Position numbers and translations under genes: made by a program. The notes beneath the pieces were generated by a model. That model saw only the letters and a list, made by a program, of their open reading frames with translations, was not told the origin of the DNA and made no database searches. Below, in pieces: positions 45,627 through 54,243 of a stretch of DNA of 64,000 nucleotides. Each line of letters opens with the position of its first letter. The first letter of the stretch is position 1. This DNA comes from Pseudomonas guariconensis (GTDB taxonomy: Bacteria > Pseudomonadota > Gammaproteobacteria > Pseudomonadales > Pseudomonadaceae): positions 124,001 to 188,000 of the forward strand of contig NZ_FMYX01000010.1 of the NCBI RefSeq assembly GCF_900102675.1, in the 5' to 3' direction.

Positions 45627-46175
45627 ATGCACAGCGATACCTTCGACCTCAAAGCCCTGATCCGCCCGGTCCCGGACTTTCCCAAGCCGGGCGTGATCTT
45701 CCGCGACATTACCCCTCTGTTCCAGTCGCCGCGCGGGCTGCGCTATGTGGCCGACCAGTTCATCGAGCGTTATGTCGAAGCCGAGTTCAGTCACATTGGT
45801 GCCATGGATGCCCGGGGTTTTCTGATCGGCTCGATCATTGCCCACCAGCTGAACAAGCCACTGATCCTGTTCCGCAAGCAAGGCAAGCTGCCGGCCGACG
45901 TGCTATCGGAGGCTTACCAGACCGAGTACGGCGAAGCGTTTCTCGAAGTGCATGCCGACAGTCTCTGCGAGGGGGATTCGGTACTGATCTTCGACGACCT
46001 GATCGCCACCGGCGGTACCCTGCTGGCGGCCGCCAATCTGATCCGTCGCACCGGTGCCGAGGTGTTCGAGGCTGCGGCCATCATCGACCTGCCTGAGCTG
46101 GACGGCTCGCGCCGCCTGCAGGCTGCGGGCGTACCCACCTTCTGCCTGACCGAGTTTTCGCTGAGCGAGTTCTGA
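45627..46175 (+). CDS. apt: Adenine phosphoribosyltransferase
   Basis: A 182-residue type I PRTase with the PRPP loop VLIFDDLIATGGTLLAA (about residues 117-133) and the APRT features FPKPGVIFRDITPLF and GAMDARGFLIGS. It salvages adenine to AMP. It follows anr by 49 nt and is convergent with recR. Confidence 0.96.
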   Translation: MHSDTFDLKALIRPVPDFPKPGVIFRDITPLFQSPRGLRYVADQFIERYVEAEFSHIGAMDARGFLIGSIIAHQLNKPLILFRKQGKLPADVLSEAYQTEYGEAFLEVHADSLCEGDSVLIFDDLIATGGTLLAAANLIRRTGAEVFEAAAIIDLPELDGSRRLQAAGVPTFCLTEFSLSEF

Positions 46176-46231
46176 TTTTTTGTCAGAGCCCTGCGCCTAC
46201 AGGCGACTGCAGGCGCGGTTCTGTTCATGAT

Positions 46232-46834
46232 TCAGAGCGAGATCGGCTTACGCCCGGCGAAGGCATGAGCCAAGGTACCGCCATCGACCAGTTCCAGCTC
46301 CCCACCCAACGGCACGCCATGGGCGATTCGCGAGGCGATCAGGCCTTTCTCGGTCAGCAACTGGGCGATGTAGTGGGCGGTTGCCTCCCCTTCCACGGTA
46401 GGGTTGGTCGCCAGAATCACCTCGGTGAAGCTGCCTTGCTCCTCGATCCGTGCCATCAATTGCGGAATACCGATCGCATCCGGGCCAAGCCCGTCCAACG
46501 GTGACAGATGCCCCTTCAGGACGAAGTAGCGGCCTCGGTACCCTGTCTGCTCCACTGCATACACATCCATCGGACCTTCGACCACACAAAGTTGTGTGTC
46601 GTCACGGCGCGTGTCGGCGCATTGCGGGCACAATTCCTGCTCGGTCAGGGTCCGGCATTGACGGCAGTGGCCGACGCCTTCCATGGCCTGGCTCAGGGCC
46701 TGGGCCAGACGCAGACCGCCACTGCGGTCGCGCTCGAGCAACTGCAGGGCCATACGCTGGGCGGTTTTCTGGCCGACACCGGGCAGCGTGCGCAAGGCGT
46801 CGATCAGTTGGCGGATCAGGGGGCTGAAGCTCAT
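46232..46834 (-). CDS. recR: Recombination mediator RecR
   Basis: 200 residues from ATG 46834. A helix-hairpin-helix (LRTLPGVGQKTAQRMA) is followed by a zinc finger with Cys57, Cys60, Cys69 and Cys72, and a Toprim domain (CVVEGPMDVYAVEQTG, ILATNPTVEGEATA). RecR acts with RecFO to load RecA at gaps. It is the last of dnaX-ybaB-recR on the minus strand but is separated from ybaB by 301 bp that include a terminator, so it may have its own promoter. Confidence 0.95.
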   Translation of the reverse strand: MSFSPLIRQLIDALRTLPGVGQKTAQRMALQLLERDRSGGLRLAQALSQAMEGVGHCRQCRTLTEQELCPQCADTRRDDTQLCVVEGPMDVYAVEQTGYRGRYFVLKGHLSPLDGLGPDAIGIPQLMARIEEQGSFTEVILATNPTVEGEATAHYIAQLLTEKGLIASRIAHGVPLGGELELVDGGTLAHAFAGRKPISL

Positions 46835-46942
46835 GGGAAAGGCCTGACAGATCAATAGGAGGCGGTTTATACCGGCCGGGGTCATATACGTCAAATACCC
46901 CCTTCAAGCGGCCACCAGCAACGACCTCACTTCCCGCCGCCC

Positions 46943-46994
46943 TTGCTCTTCATGCGCGATAGTCCAGACACCATCAATCACGTATGAAGAGCAA
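46943..46994. repeat. 14-bp inverted repeat in the ybaB-recR gap
   Basis: TTGCTCTTCATGCG (46943-46956) pairs with CGTATGAAGAGCAA (46981-46994) at 13 of 14 positions, with a 24-nt loop. It lies in the 301-bp gap 46835-47135, about 110 bp upstream of recR. No gene was found in this gap; apart from this hairpin and the terminator at 47066 I see nothing else. Confidence 0.6.
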
Positions 46995-47065
46995 AAGCTA
47001 CGGGCATGGGCAGCGAACCCGTTGTCGCTGATGTGCTGGATCAGCATGGCTTTTCACAGCCAAAT

Positions 47066-47099
47066 AAAAAAGCCGCCCCGATCATCGGTAGCGGCTTTT
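47066..47099 (-). terminator. Intrinsic terminator after ybaB
   Basis: On the minus strand AAAAGCCGC and GCGGCTTTT form a 9-bp stem with a 14-nt loop and end in a run of T residues. It starts about 37 nt after the ybaB stop. The symmetry would also allow function on the plus strand. Confidence 0.85.
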
Positions 47100-47135
47100 C
47101 GATGCGCAGCCAGTCATTGCCTGGCCAGGCAACAG

Positions 47136-47462
47136 TCAGAACGGCATCTTGAAGCCCGGTGGCAGCTGCATGCCTGCAGTCATGCTACCCATCTTCTCCT
47201 GGCTGTTCTGCTCGACCTTGCGCACTGCATCGTTCACAGCAGCAGCGATCAAGTCTTCCAGCACTTCTTTGTCCTCTTGCATCAGGCTGTCATCGATGCT
47301 GATGCGCTTGACGTCATGACGACCGGTCATCACCACGCTGACCAAGCCGGCACCGGATTGGCCAGTCACTTCAGCATTGGCCAGCTCTTCCTGCATCTTG
47401 GCCATTTTTTCCTGCATCTGCTGGGCCTGCTTCATCAGGCCGGCCATGCCACCTTTCATCAT
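47136..47462 (-). CDS. ybaB: Nucleoid-associated protein YbaB/EbfC
   Basis: 108 residues from ATG 47462 (MMKGGMAGLMKQAQQMQEKM), with GAGGTG upstream. It has the family's helical Met/Gln-rich N-terminus and the central VSVVMTGRHDVKRISID strand block. It is a dimeric DNA-binding protein encoded between dnaX and recR in most proteobacteria. A second in-frame ATG follows directly at 47459. Confidence 0.93.
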   Translation of the reverse strand: MMKGGMAGLMKQAQQMQEKMAKMQEELANAEVTGQSGAGLVSVVMTGRHDVKRISIDDSLMQEDKEVLEDLIAAAVNDAVRKVEQNSQEKMGSMTAGMQLPPGFKMPF

Positions 47463-47527
47463 GGGGGTACACCTCGATTGGGTCATGTGATGCGCCCCGG
47501 CTCGCTACCGGGCGCATGGTTATCCGT

Positions 47528-49600
47528 TCATTCGCCCTGGCTGACCAGGGCTTGCACAGGCTCAATAGTATCCTGTCGTACCGTCGCACCGAACTGCCGG
47601 ATCATCTGCTGGATGAGTGGGTCCTGCTCGATCGATACCTCAGCCTCGCGCTGGCGCTCTGCACGCTTGCGCGCAGCAGCCTGGGCCGGAGTTTCCTGCT
47701 CGGGGCGGATCAGTTCGATCTTCAGTCGCAGGGTTCGTCCCAAGTGCTGATTCAGCGCATCGTTCAGCCGGCGCTGCTGGGTCGTATTGAACAGCGCGCC
47801 CTGCCCCGGGTCCAGATGCAGCAGCCAATCGTCACCATCAGCGGCAATCAGCGTACAGTTTGCGGCGATGTTGCCTGTCATACCGGAGACAGGCAACTGT
47901 GGGAATAATTCCAGCCATTGCAGAGCCAAGCCCGTGGCCGGCTTGGCCGCTGGCAGAGGCTCCGGCGCCTTCGCCGGCTCGGCTTCGTGCACATGCTCGG
48001 CCAATTCGTCCAGGTAGCTGAAACCTGCCGGATCGCTGTCAGGCGTGTAGTAATCCTCATCGAGCGGCGGTTCGTCGTCGCGGTCCATGGCGGCCGAGCC
48101 GTAGGCTGACGGATCGAAAGGCGGCTCGTCATGGCTTGGGCTCTGACTGGACACCGGAACAGGCTGAGCCTGCGGCGCGGGCGAGACGTCGGGCGCAGGT
48201 GACGCGACGGGGTCTTCCCACGGCAGGTCGATGACGTCCTCCACCACCACATCCGGCTCCGGCGCAGCTACCTCGACTTGTCGCTCGGGCTCGGGCGCAG
48301 GTACCGGGTCGACAACCGCTGACGGTGGTTCGACCGGCGGCACAGCCGCTGGCTCAGCAGCAACAGCTGCCTGGGCCGGCGTCTCGGATTGCTCGGGAAC
48401 ACTCGCGACAGGCGGCTCGACGACAGGCGTCGCGGCTGCCACCGGTTTTGCCGGATCAGCTGTGGCCTGGCTGATCCCCACTGGCTTTAGTACCGGCTTC
48501 GGCGCATCTTCGGCATCCGCCGGGCGGAAAGCCAGCATGCGTAACAGGACCATCTCGAATCCGCCCCGCGGATCCGGCGCCAACGGCAGGTCCCGTCGAC
48601 CGATCAGGCCCATCTGGTAATAGAACTGCACATCCTCGGCCGGCAATGCCGAGGCCAGGGCCAGCACGCGGTCACGATCGCCCTGGCCGTTGTCCACGGC
48701 CTCTGGCAGCGCCTGGGCGATCGCGACCCGGTGAAGCACATTGAGCATCTCGGCCAGCACGCCGTTCCAGTCCGGCCCCTGTTCGGCGAGATTGCGCACG
48801 GCCTCCAGTAGCGCCCGCGCATCGCCCTCCAGCAGCGCCTGGAGTACGCCATACACCTGACCATGGTCGAGGGTGCCGAGCATTGCCCGGACATCGGCGG
48901 CCAGCACCTTGCCCTCACCGAAAGCGATGGCCTGGTCGGTCAGGCTCATGGCGTCGCGCATGGAGCCATCAGCCGCACGGCCGAGCAGCCACAGGGCATC
49001 CTCCTCGAACGGTACGTTTTCGGCAGCCAGGACATGGCTCAGATGCTCCACCACCCGCTCCGGGCTCATGTTCTTCAACGAGAACTGCAGGCAACGAGAC
49101 AGGATGGTCGCCGGAAGCTTCTGCGGATCGGTGGTCGCGAGGATGAACTTGACGTAAGGCGGAGGCTCTTCCAGCGTCTTCAACAGGGCGTTGAACGAGT
49201 GGGTGGAAAGCATGTGCACTTCGTCGATCAGATAGACCTTGAAACGCCCACGGCTCGGCGCGTACTGCACATTGTCGAGCAGTTCACGGGTGTCCTCGAC
49301 CTTGGTCCGGCTCGCCGCGTCGATCTCGATCAGGTCGACGAAGCGCCCCTCGTCGATCTCTCGGCAGACCGAACAGGTACCGCAGGGTGTTGAGGTAATA
49401 CCGGTTTCGCAGTTCAGGCACTTGGCGATGATCCGCGCGATCGTGGTCTTGCCCACGCCGCGCGTACCGGTGAATAGATAGGCATGGTGCAGGCGCTGGT
49501 TGTCCAGGGCGTTGATCAAAGCCTTGAGCACATGGGCCTGGCCGACCATTTCGCGGAACGAGCGCGGGCGCCATTTACGTGCAAGAACCTGATAACTCAT
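47528..49600 (-). CDS. dnaX: DNA polymerase III tau/gamma subunit DnaX
   Basis: 690 residues from ATG 49600. Residues 1-230 are an AAA+ clamp-loader module (Walker A GTRGVGKTT, zinc ligands in CLNCETGITSTPCGTCSVC, Walker B LIDEVHML, SRC motif LSRCLQF). A collar domain, a long Pro/Ala/Glu-rich linker (about 360-540) and a C-terminal tau domain follow. It loads the beta clamp and links the polymerase cores. I saw no A6-type slippery site like that of E. coli. The stop is 66 nt before ybaB. Confidence 0.96.
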   Translation of the reverse strand: MSYQVLARKWRPRSFREMVGQAHVLKALINALDNQRLHHAYLFTGTRGVGKTTIARIIAKCLNCETGITSTPCGTCSVCREIDEGRFVDLIEIDAASRTKVEDTRELLDNVQYAPSRGRFKVYLIDEVHMLSTHSFNALLKTLEEPPPYVKFILATTDPQKLPATILSRCLQFSLKNMSPERVVEHLSHVLAAENVPFEEDALWLLGRAADGSMRDAMSLTDQAIAFGEGKVLAADVRAMLGTLDHGQVYGVLQALLEGDARALLEAVRNLAEQGPDWNGVLAEMLNVLHRVAIAQALPEAVDNGQGDRDRVLALASALPAEDVQFYYQMGLIGRRDLPLAPDPRGGFEMVLLRMLAFRPADAEDAPKPVLKPVGISQATADPAKPVAAATPVVEPPVASVPEQSETPAQAAVAAEPAAVPPVEPPSAVVDPVPAPEPERQVEVAAPEPDVVVEDVIDLPWEDPVASPAPDVSPAPQAQPVPVSSQSPSHDEPPFDPSAYGSAAMDRDDEPPLDEDYYTPDSDPAGFSYLDELAEHVHEAEPAKAPEPLPAAKPATGLALQWLELFPQLPVSGMTGNIAANCTLIAADGDDWLLHLDPGQGALFNTTQQRRLNDALNQHLGRTLRLKIELIRPEQETPAQAAARKRAERQREAEVSIEQDPLIQQMIRQFGATVRQDTIEPVQALVSQGE

Positions 49601-49731
49601 CAAAAAACCATCGCAACCTGAACAAGCGGAAGATCGCTAATGCTAGCGGAGCGGGGGCAAAATTGCACCCTGCCGAACTCGTCTAAGCTAAGGACAAACG
49701 CACGCATTGGCAGCGATCAAGGAGGATTGAC

Positions 49732-50520
49732 GTGCACAAAGCCCTGCTCATCCTCATGCTCTGGGCCGGCAACGCCCTGGCCGAGCAGCCAGTGCTGCGA
49801 TTCTCCGTCGCCGAAAGCTGGAGCATGCCGCTGATCCGCATCGAACAGGACCAGCCGGTGGAGGGCATTCTGTTCGATCTGATGCAGACACTGGCCCGGG
49901 AGACAGGCACACGGGCGGAATATCACGTCATGGCACGCCTGCGGGTGCAACAGGCGATGGACGCGGACGAAGTCGATGTACGCTGCCATGTGACCCCGGC
50001 GTGGTTCGACAACCGCTTCGACAAGTTCCTGTGGAGTGTCCCTCTCCTTCACCAGCGTGACCTGCTGGTCGGGAGCCCTGGTCAGTACGCTCCTACCCGC
50101 CTTGAACAACTGCCGACTCAGGCCGTCGGCACAGTCCTAGGCTATCGCTACCCCTCACTGGACGCATTGTTTGACCAAGGTCGGTTACGTCGCGAAGACA
50201 GTCGCAATCAGGTTCTCGTCTTGCAAAAGCTCCAGGCAGGCCGCTACCGCCATGCCGTGAGCAACGAATTCTCACTGCTATGGTTCAATCGCACACTGCC
50301 CCCGGCGCAACAATTACAGGCCCTTGCCGTACTGGAGGAGCAGGACTTGCGTTGTATCGTGCGCAATGACCCGACAGTCCCCACCCAGGCGGTGCTCAAC
50401 GCCCTGGCACACATGAAGCAGTCAGGGCAGATCGAGCGGATTCTGCAGCGCTACAGCACCCCGCCCACACGGCCGGTCAGCTCGCAGACAGTGACATCGT
50501 CCCAGATTCTCGATCGCTGA
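49732..50520 (+). CDS. Periplasmic solute-binding protein, family 3 (orphan)
   Basis: 262 residues, starting at GTG 49732 with a strong AAGGAGG site just upstream. The signal peptide is short (KALLILMLWAGNALA). The SBP_bac_3 fold is seen in LRFSVAESWSMPL, GILFDLMQTLARETG, VDVRCHVTPAW and a late VLNALAHMKQSGQIERIL helix. There is no permease or ATPase neighbour. It resembles the protein at 26620 in size and type, though not closely in sequence. Confidence 0.78.
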   Translation: MHKALLILMLWAGNALAEQPVLRFSVAESWSMPLIRIEQDQPVEGILFDLMQTLARETGTRAEYHVMARLRVQQAMDADEVDVRCHVTPAWFDNRFDKFLWSVPLLHQRDLLVGSPGQYAPTRLEQLPTQAVGTVLGYRYPSLDALFDQGRLRREDSRNQVLVLQKLQAGRYRHAVSNEFSLLWFNRTLPPAQQLQALAVLEEQDLRCIVRNDPTVPTQAVLNALAHMKQSGQIERILQRYSTPPTRPVSSQTVTSSQILDR

Positions 50521-50523
50521 CCC

Positions 50524-51018
50524 TCACCACGGGCCCGCCTGCACCAGCATCGCACTCAAGAACAACCCCACCCCGAACACCATATGCGTCGCGACGCTGC
50601 GCAGGCAGCTGACCAGCGGCTTGGGCGTACGCGACGCAAAGAAGCCTGCCCCCAAGGCAGGCTGCATGAAACAAAGCGGTGCCACGACCGAGCACAAGCC
50701 GAAAGCCAGGGCCGGCCAGAGTGTTGGCGAGCTCAGCCACGCCTCCCCTGCCAAACTCACCAGCAATGCTGCAAAGGCGAGGCCGGTGGCGTAGTGCATG
50801 AGCCAGCCCAGTGCGCGTTCGTGCCTAATGGGCGCGGCCTTGGCGATTGCTTCATGGCGCAGATGCCCATGTCCCATATGGCCTACCCAACGTCCGACCA
50901 TCGCATAGTTCAAGGTGGCAACGCCTATACGCTTGAGCATCAACGTCCACAGGTCCATGACCAGCGTGGCGCCGATGCCGATCGACAAAGTACTTAGGAA
51001 AGCAGTTGTGGCAGACAT
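50524..51018 (-). CDS. DUF2938 family membrane protein
   Basis: 164 residues from ATG 51018 with about four membrane helices (STLSIGIGATLVMDLW, MHYATGLAFAALLVSLAG, LWPALAFGLCSVVAPLCFM, HMVFGVGLFLSAMLV) and a His-rich loop (GHMGHGHLRHEAI). The family has no assigned biochemical function. It is divergent from a MerR gene. Its own promoter has the 19-bp spacer and central palindrome of MerR-activated promoters, so it is probably the regulator's main target. The His-rich loop could bind a metal, but that is speculation. Confidence 0.75.
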   Translation of the reverse strand: MSATTAFLSTLSIGIGATLVMDLWTLMLKRIGVATLNYAMVGRWVGHMGHGHLRHEAIAKAAPIRHERALGWLMHYATGLAFAALLVSLAGEAWLSSPTLWPALAFGLCSVVAPLCFMQPALGAGFFASRTPKPLVSCLRSVATHMVFGVGLFLSAMLVQAGPW

Positions 51019-51059
51019 ACGAACGCCCTCTGGCATTGACGGAAAATTCCATGCCGCGC

Positions 51060-51090
51060 AGCATAGAAGTTGAAGTCAACTTCAAGTCAA
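51060..51090 (-). promoter_or_regulatory. MerR-type promoter/operator driving the DUF2938 gene
   Basis: On the minus strand TTGACT (-35, 51085-51090) and TATGCT (-10, 51060-51065) are exactly 19 bp apart. The spacer carries an inverted repeat GAAGTTGA/TCAACTTC (51066-51083) with a 2-bp centre. Over-long spacers with a central dyad are the hallmark of promoters that MerR-family activators untwist. Confidence 0.85.
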
Positions 51091-51101
51091 GGGATGCACA
51101 A

Positions 51102-51506
51102 ATGGACATCGCCGATGTGGCCAGGCGCACAGGGGTACCGGCCTCGACACTGCGCTACTACGCCAAGAAAGGTCTGATCAGGTCGCTGTCCAGGCAGGGC
51201 GAGCGCCGACAATTCCCTGCCGATATCGCCCAGCGGCTGGGGTTGATCGCCCTAGGCCAGGCTGCAGGATTTTCACTGGATGAAGTGGGGGCGATGTTGG
51301 TGGAGCAGCAAGTCGATCGACAGATGCTGCGAGACAAGGCCGACGAGCTGGATCAACGAATCAAGCGCCTGCAAGCGATGAGCAAAGGCCTTCGCCATGC
51401 GGCGGCATGTCCTGAAGAGGATCACCTGAACTGCCCGACGTTTCAGCGACTGCTGAAGCTTGCCGCCGCCAGTACACGAGCGAAAAAGCAGGCCAAGCCT
51501 CAGTAA
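51102..51506 (+). CDS. MerR-family transcriptional regulator
   Basis: 134 residues from ATG 51102 (MDIADVARRTGVPASTLRYYAKKGLI), a canonical MerR winged helix, followed by a dimerisation coiled coil (DKADELDQRIKRLQAMSKGLRHAA) and a C-terminal pair of Cys (CPEEDHLNC). The spacing resembles the small-molecule or redox branch rather than the mercury one; the effector is unknown. The start is only 12 bp from the -35 of the divergent gene. Its 3' end overlaps the convergent helicase gene by 7 nt. Confidence 0.85.
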   Translation: MDIADVARRTGVPASTLRYYAKKGLIRSLSRQGERRQFPADIAQRLGLIALGQAAGFSLDEVGAMLVEQQVDRQMLRDKADELDQRIKRLQAMSKGLRHAAACPEEDHLNCPTFQRLLKLAAASTRAKKQAKPQ

Positions 51507-53434
51507 CCGTGCGATTCCCGGAACGGTTGACTCTTATGGTAGGCCACCCATTCCTCTACCTCATAGGGCAGGTAAAGCTGACGCCGCGCCCGCGAAAGTG
51601 CGATGTACACTGCACAGACCCGAGCATCGAACGCATAGGCGTCCTTGAAGGGGTCGGTGCTCATCAGCTCCGGCGTCAACAGCACGCGCTCGAACTCCAA
51701 CCCTCCCGCATCCTGGGCCAGCATCAACAGAACGCTGCCGGGCTGGCCGGTCACCCGAGCCTTGACCTTGTTCAGCTCAGCGATACGGAAGCCTTCCTGC
51801 AGCCTGGCCTCGACCCAGACGAATGCAGCATCGTGCTGATGGATTTCGCGAACCTGCCGCCAATCCGTGGAGTGAGCGAAGGACGGATGCGACTCGTCAC
51901 TATCCTGCTCTCCCCTGAACAACCTGATCGCGGTTTCCATGAAGCCCTGCAGGTTCATCTGCTCGGCAAAGGCGATTGCGTAATGCTTGCCGGCCAGTTC
52001 CATCGCCCATTTCATCGCGTCCCAGTGGGATGCGGTCAACACCACGCAGCCCTCCGGCGGCACAAAGCCTTCTGGATAGAACTCCACGCCGACCTCGGCG
52101 CTACCCGCGCCCTCGAATGCCAGCTTGGACTTTTGCGAATGCACGCTGATCAGCGGGTTGATCAAGCGCTCGACCTGAGGACCGCTACGCACGGAGAAGG
52201 CGATATCGCGCTGACGCACCTCGCGCTGCCTGCGCAGTCCCGGCCCCCAGGCGCGCTGGTACTCATCGCCAAGGGTAATCAGGACCTGACGGCCACGCTC
52301 GATGATCTGCAACAAGGACGCCGGCACGTCCTGGCTCTCGTCGATGATCACGTGGCTATAGCGGGCCGGCACACTGCAACCGGCAAGGCTTGCACGCTTG
52401 ATCAGCAACAGTGCCAGGAATCCCGTGTGGCTGTCCCAGGCAGGATTAGCCTGGAGGTAGGTCCACAGCCGGCTTGAATATTCCAGCAGTACCCGACTGT
52501 CGAGGTTGGACAGCGGGTGTTCGAAATAGGGCAGGTGCCGGGCAGTGATGCTGTAGTCCCAGGACTCGCAGTAGTTCTTCAGCAGCTCAAGGCAGATCTC
52601 CAGCGTTTTCTCCGGTCCGTACTGGCGAAAACCGAGAATGCCCAGTTCCTCGGCCAAGGCACGTTTGCGCGGAACCCTCACGGCCTTGGCAGGAGCGCGT
52701 CGCGAGCCCTGCAACAACTCATGGGCGAATTCGCCAAACGTCTTGCCTCGCTTGCTATCGGCAGCGACACCCAGGCGCCGCCGCAGCGCGTGCAATTTGC
52801 CGGAGGTACGCGCCAGCGGCAGCACGCTCCCCGCGGGCAGGCAGTCCATCAATGCCCCGAGCAAATAGCTCTTGCCGATACCCGCATAGCCTTGAACGTG
52901 CAAGTCCTCGTCCGGATTGGCCCGCACTATCCTGACCAGCTTGTCCTGCTCGGCGGTGAGCCAGCGCTCCCTGTCGAACCTGGTGATCGCTTGCTGACGA
53001 AACGGATTGTTGCGCTGGTGGCGGCGGATCTTGAACTCGAAATCCCACTTGCCATCAGGTAACAGGTACTCGCCGGCCGCCACTTCGTCAGCCATCAGCA
53101 AATGCAGCTTCGAGCCTTTGATGAGCTCCAGCCCGAAGTACAGTTTTCGCGCATCGAACAACCGCCGCGCTTCCGACAACAGCCCTATCCCAGGTGAATG
53201 GCGAACATCGACCGACCAGGCCAACAGCCTGGCCAGTACCTTTTCGGCTGCAGAGGGATCGAGCACCTGCCCCTTGGCCTCGACAAGATTCTGGATAACC
53301 AATACCGCTGCCAACTGCGCATCGCCCAGCGCATCGAGCGCGCTGTGATCCTGGGCATCGAGCAACCCCTGGCAGGTCTCCAGGGAGACCGGCAGGAACA
53401 CGGGGTTGGTGAAATCGTAGTGTTCAGGTTGCAT
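51500..53434 (-). CDS. SF1 (UvrD/Rep/FBH1-like) helicase-type ATPase
   Basis: 644 residues. The first 170 or so show no domain I recognise. Then come Walker A VQGYAGIGKSYLLGAL (near 180-190), Walker B VIIDESQDVPASLL (near 366), motif III-like LITLGDEYQRAWG, motif IV-like VRSGPQVERLI, and motif VI-like VYIALSRARRQLYLP near the C-terminus, all in UvrD/FBH1 order. It lacks the long 2B insertions of full UvrD. It probably moves on or senses DNA or RNA; the pathway is unknown. A 136-residue protein of unknown function ends 17 nt upstream on the same strand, suggesting a two-gene unit. Confidence 0.72.
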   Translation of the reverse strand: MQPEHYDFTNPVFLPVSLETCQGLLDAQDHSALDALGDAQLAAVLVIQNLVEAKGQVLDPSAAEKVLARLLAWSVDVRHSPGIGLLSEARRLFDARKLYFGLELIKGSKLHLLMADEVAAGEYLLPDGKWDFEFKIRRHQRNNPFRQQAITRFDRERWLTAEQDKLVRIVRANPDEDLHVQGYAGIGKSYLLGALMDCLPAGSVLPLARTSGKLHALRRRLGVAADSKRGKTFGEFAHELLQGSRRAPAKAVRVPRKRALAEELGILGFRQYGPEKTLEICLELLKNYCESWDYSITARHLPYFEHPLSNLDSRVLLEYSSRLWTYLQANPAWDSHTGFLALLLIKRASLAGCSVPARYSHVIIDESQDVPASLLQIIERGRQVLITLGDEYQRAWGPGLRRQREVRQRDIAFSVRSGPQVERLINPLISVHSQKSKLAFEGAGSAEVGVEFYPEGFVPPEGCVVLTASHWDAMKWAMELAGKHYAIAFAEQMNLQGFMETAIRLFRGEQDSDESHPSFAHSTDWRQVREIHQHDAAFVWVEARLQEGFRIAELNKVKARVTGQPGSVLLMLAQDAGGLEFERVLLTPELMSTDPFKDAYAFDARVCAVYIALSRARRQLYLPYEVEEWVAYHKSQPFRESHGY

Positions 53435-53451
53435 ACGCGCTCACGGGAAAA

Positions 53452-53862
53452 TCATTCAACGCGGCAAGGCCCGCCGGCCTCGGCCACTGTCAGGGTGTAC
53501 TCGTACGTCCCAAGGCTGCCCGACATGCCGCCCGGATAGCTTCGTGCTTCTGGGAGGCCGGCTTCCAGCGTGCCGTCGAGTTCATAGATTGCCATTTCCA
53601 GCAGCTTGCGCAGGTCCCGGGCGCTACCAGCCGAAACCTTGAGCTCAAAACCCAAAGCCCCTTGAGCGACGACGCCCTGATCAGTGTTTGCAATGACTTC
53701 GGCCTCGCCGAGGATGCGCTCATGCTCCTCTTCCATCTGGTCGAGCACCCTCGACAGCTCCAGAACCCGCTCGGGATGGGCAGCCATCAGGTCCTTGATT
53801 TCCAGGCGACGGATTTGCCAATCACGGATCTTGTGGCGGGTCTGGTCATCTAGGTGATCCAT
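53452..53862 (-). CDS. Hypothetical 136-residue protein, partner of the SF1 helicase gene
   Basis: No family recognised. Residues 1-60 are highly charged and helical (IRDWQIRRLEIKDLMAAHPERVLELSRVLDQMEEEHERIL), suggesting a coiled coil. The rest is mixed alpha/beta with a Gly-rich turn (YPGGMSGSLGTYEYTLTV). No membrane segment or signal peptide is visible. It lies directly upstream of the helicase-like gene on the same strand with a 17-nt gap, so co-expression is likely. The ATG at 53862 follows a weak GAGG. Confidence 0.65.
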   Translation of the reverse strand: MDHLDDQTRHKIRDWQIRRLEIKDLMAAHPERVLELSRVLDQMEEEHERILGEAEVIANTDQGVVAQGALGFELKVSAGSARDLRKLLEMAIYELDGTLEAGLPEARSYPGGMSGSLGTYEYTLTVAEAGGPCRVE

Positions 53863-54026
53863 GGGCGTACCTCAGGAGGTGAAACAGCGAACGGAATGCC
53901 TTGCATGATAAGGCGCTCGCAGGGGCGGGAGAAAGACGCGCGGTATTACCAGACGTTGAATTCTGGCGCAGGGAGAGAGGTAGGAGAGACAGGTGAATCG
54001 CTTGGCGGACGCCAGAAATGGAGGCG

Positions 54027-54126
54027 GCCCCACCAGCCACACCCCGGCACACGATGTTCCCGCTATGGCTGCTCCCTTCCGGGCCTGACCAGGTTAACGG
54101 GTAATCGTTGCGGGGGGACCGATGGG
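54027..54126 (-). ncRNA. ffs: Signal recognition particle 4.5S RNA
   Basis: On the minus strand the conserved SRP Alu-less hairpin is clear: CAGGTC-type stem AACCTGGTCAGGCCCGG, then AAGGGAGCAGCC, which is domain IV with its Ffh-binding symmetric and asymmetric loops. Outer arms CCCCATCGG and GGTGTGGCTGGTGGGG close the roughly 100-nt rod. The RNA works with Ffh to target membrane proteins. It fills part of the 381-bp stretch 53863-54243; a 7-bp hairpin lies just upstream at 54137-54158 and the rest shows nothing clear. Confidence 0.93.
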
Positions 54127-54243
54127 GCCACCACGACGGCTCGCCATGTGACGAGCCGCGCCATTGTACCGGTCTGGGGCGAAGTTACAACCTCTGCATC
54201 GAGAAAAAACCATCATTTCTCAATGACTTGTCCCCTCCGCTGG

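Noticed and set aside
47528..49600. Programmed frameshift in dnaX
   Set aside because: No A-AAA-AAG slippery heptamer was seen in the linker region, so production of a gamma form by the E. coli mechanism is not supported.
54137..54158. 7-bp hairpin (CGGCTCG/CGAGCCG) between ligA and ffs
   Set aside because: Too short, no T-run, and could be by chance in GC-rich DNA; not listed as a terminator.
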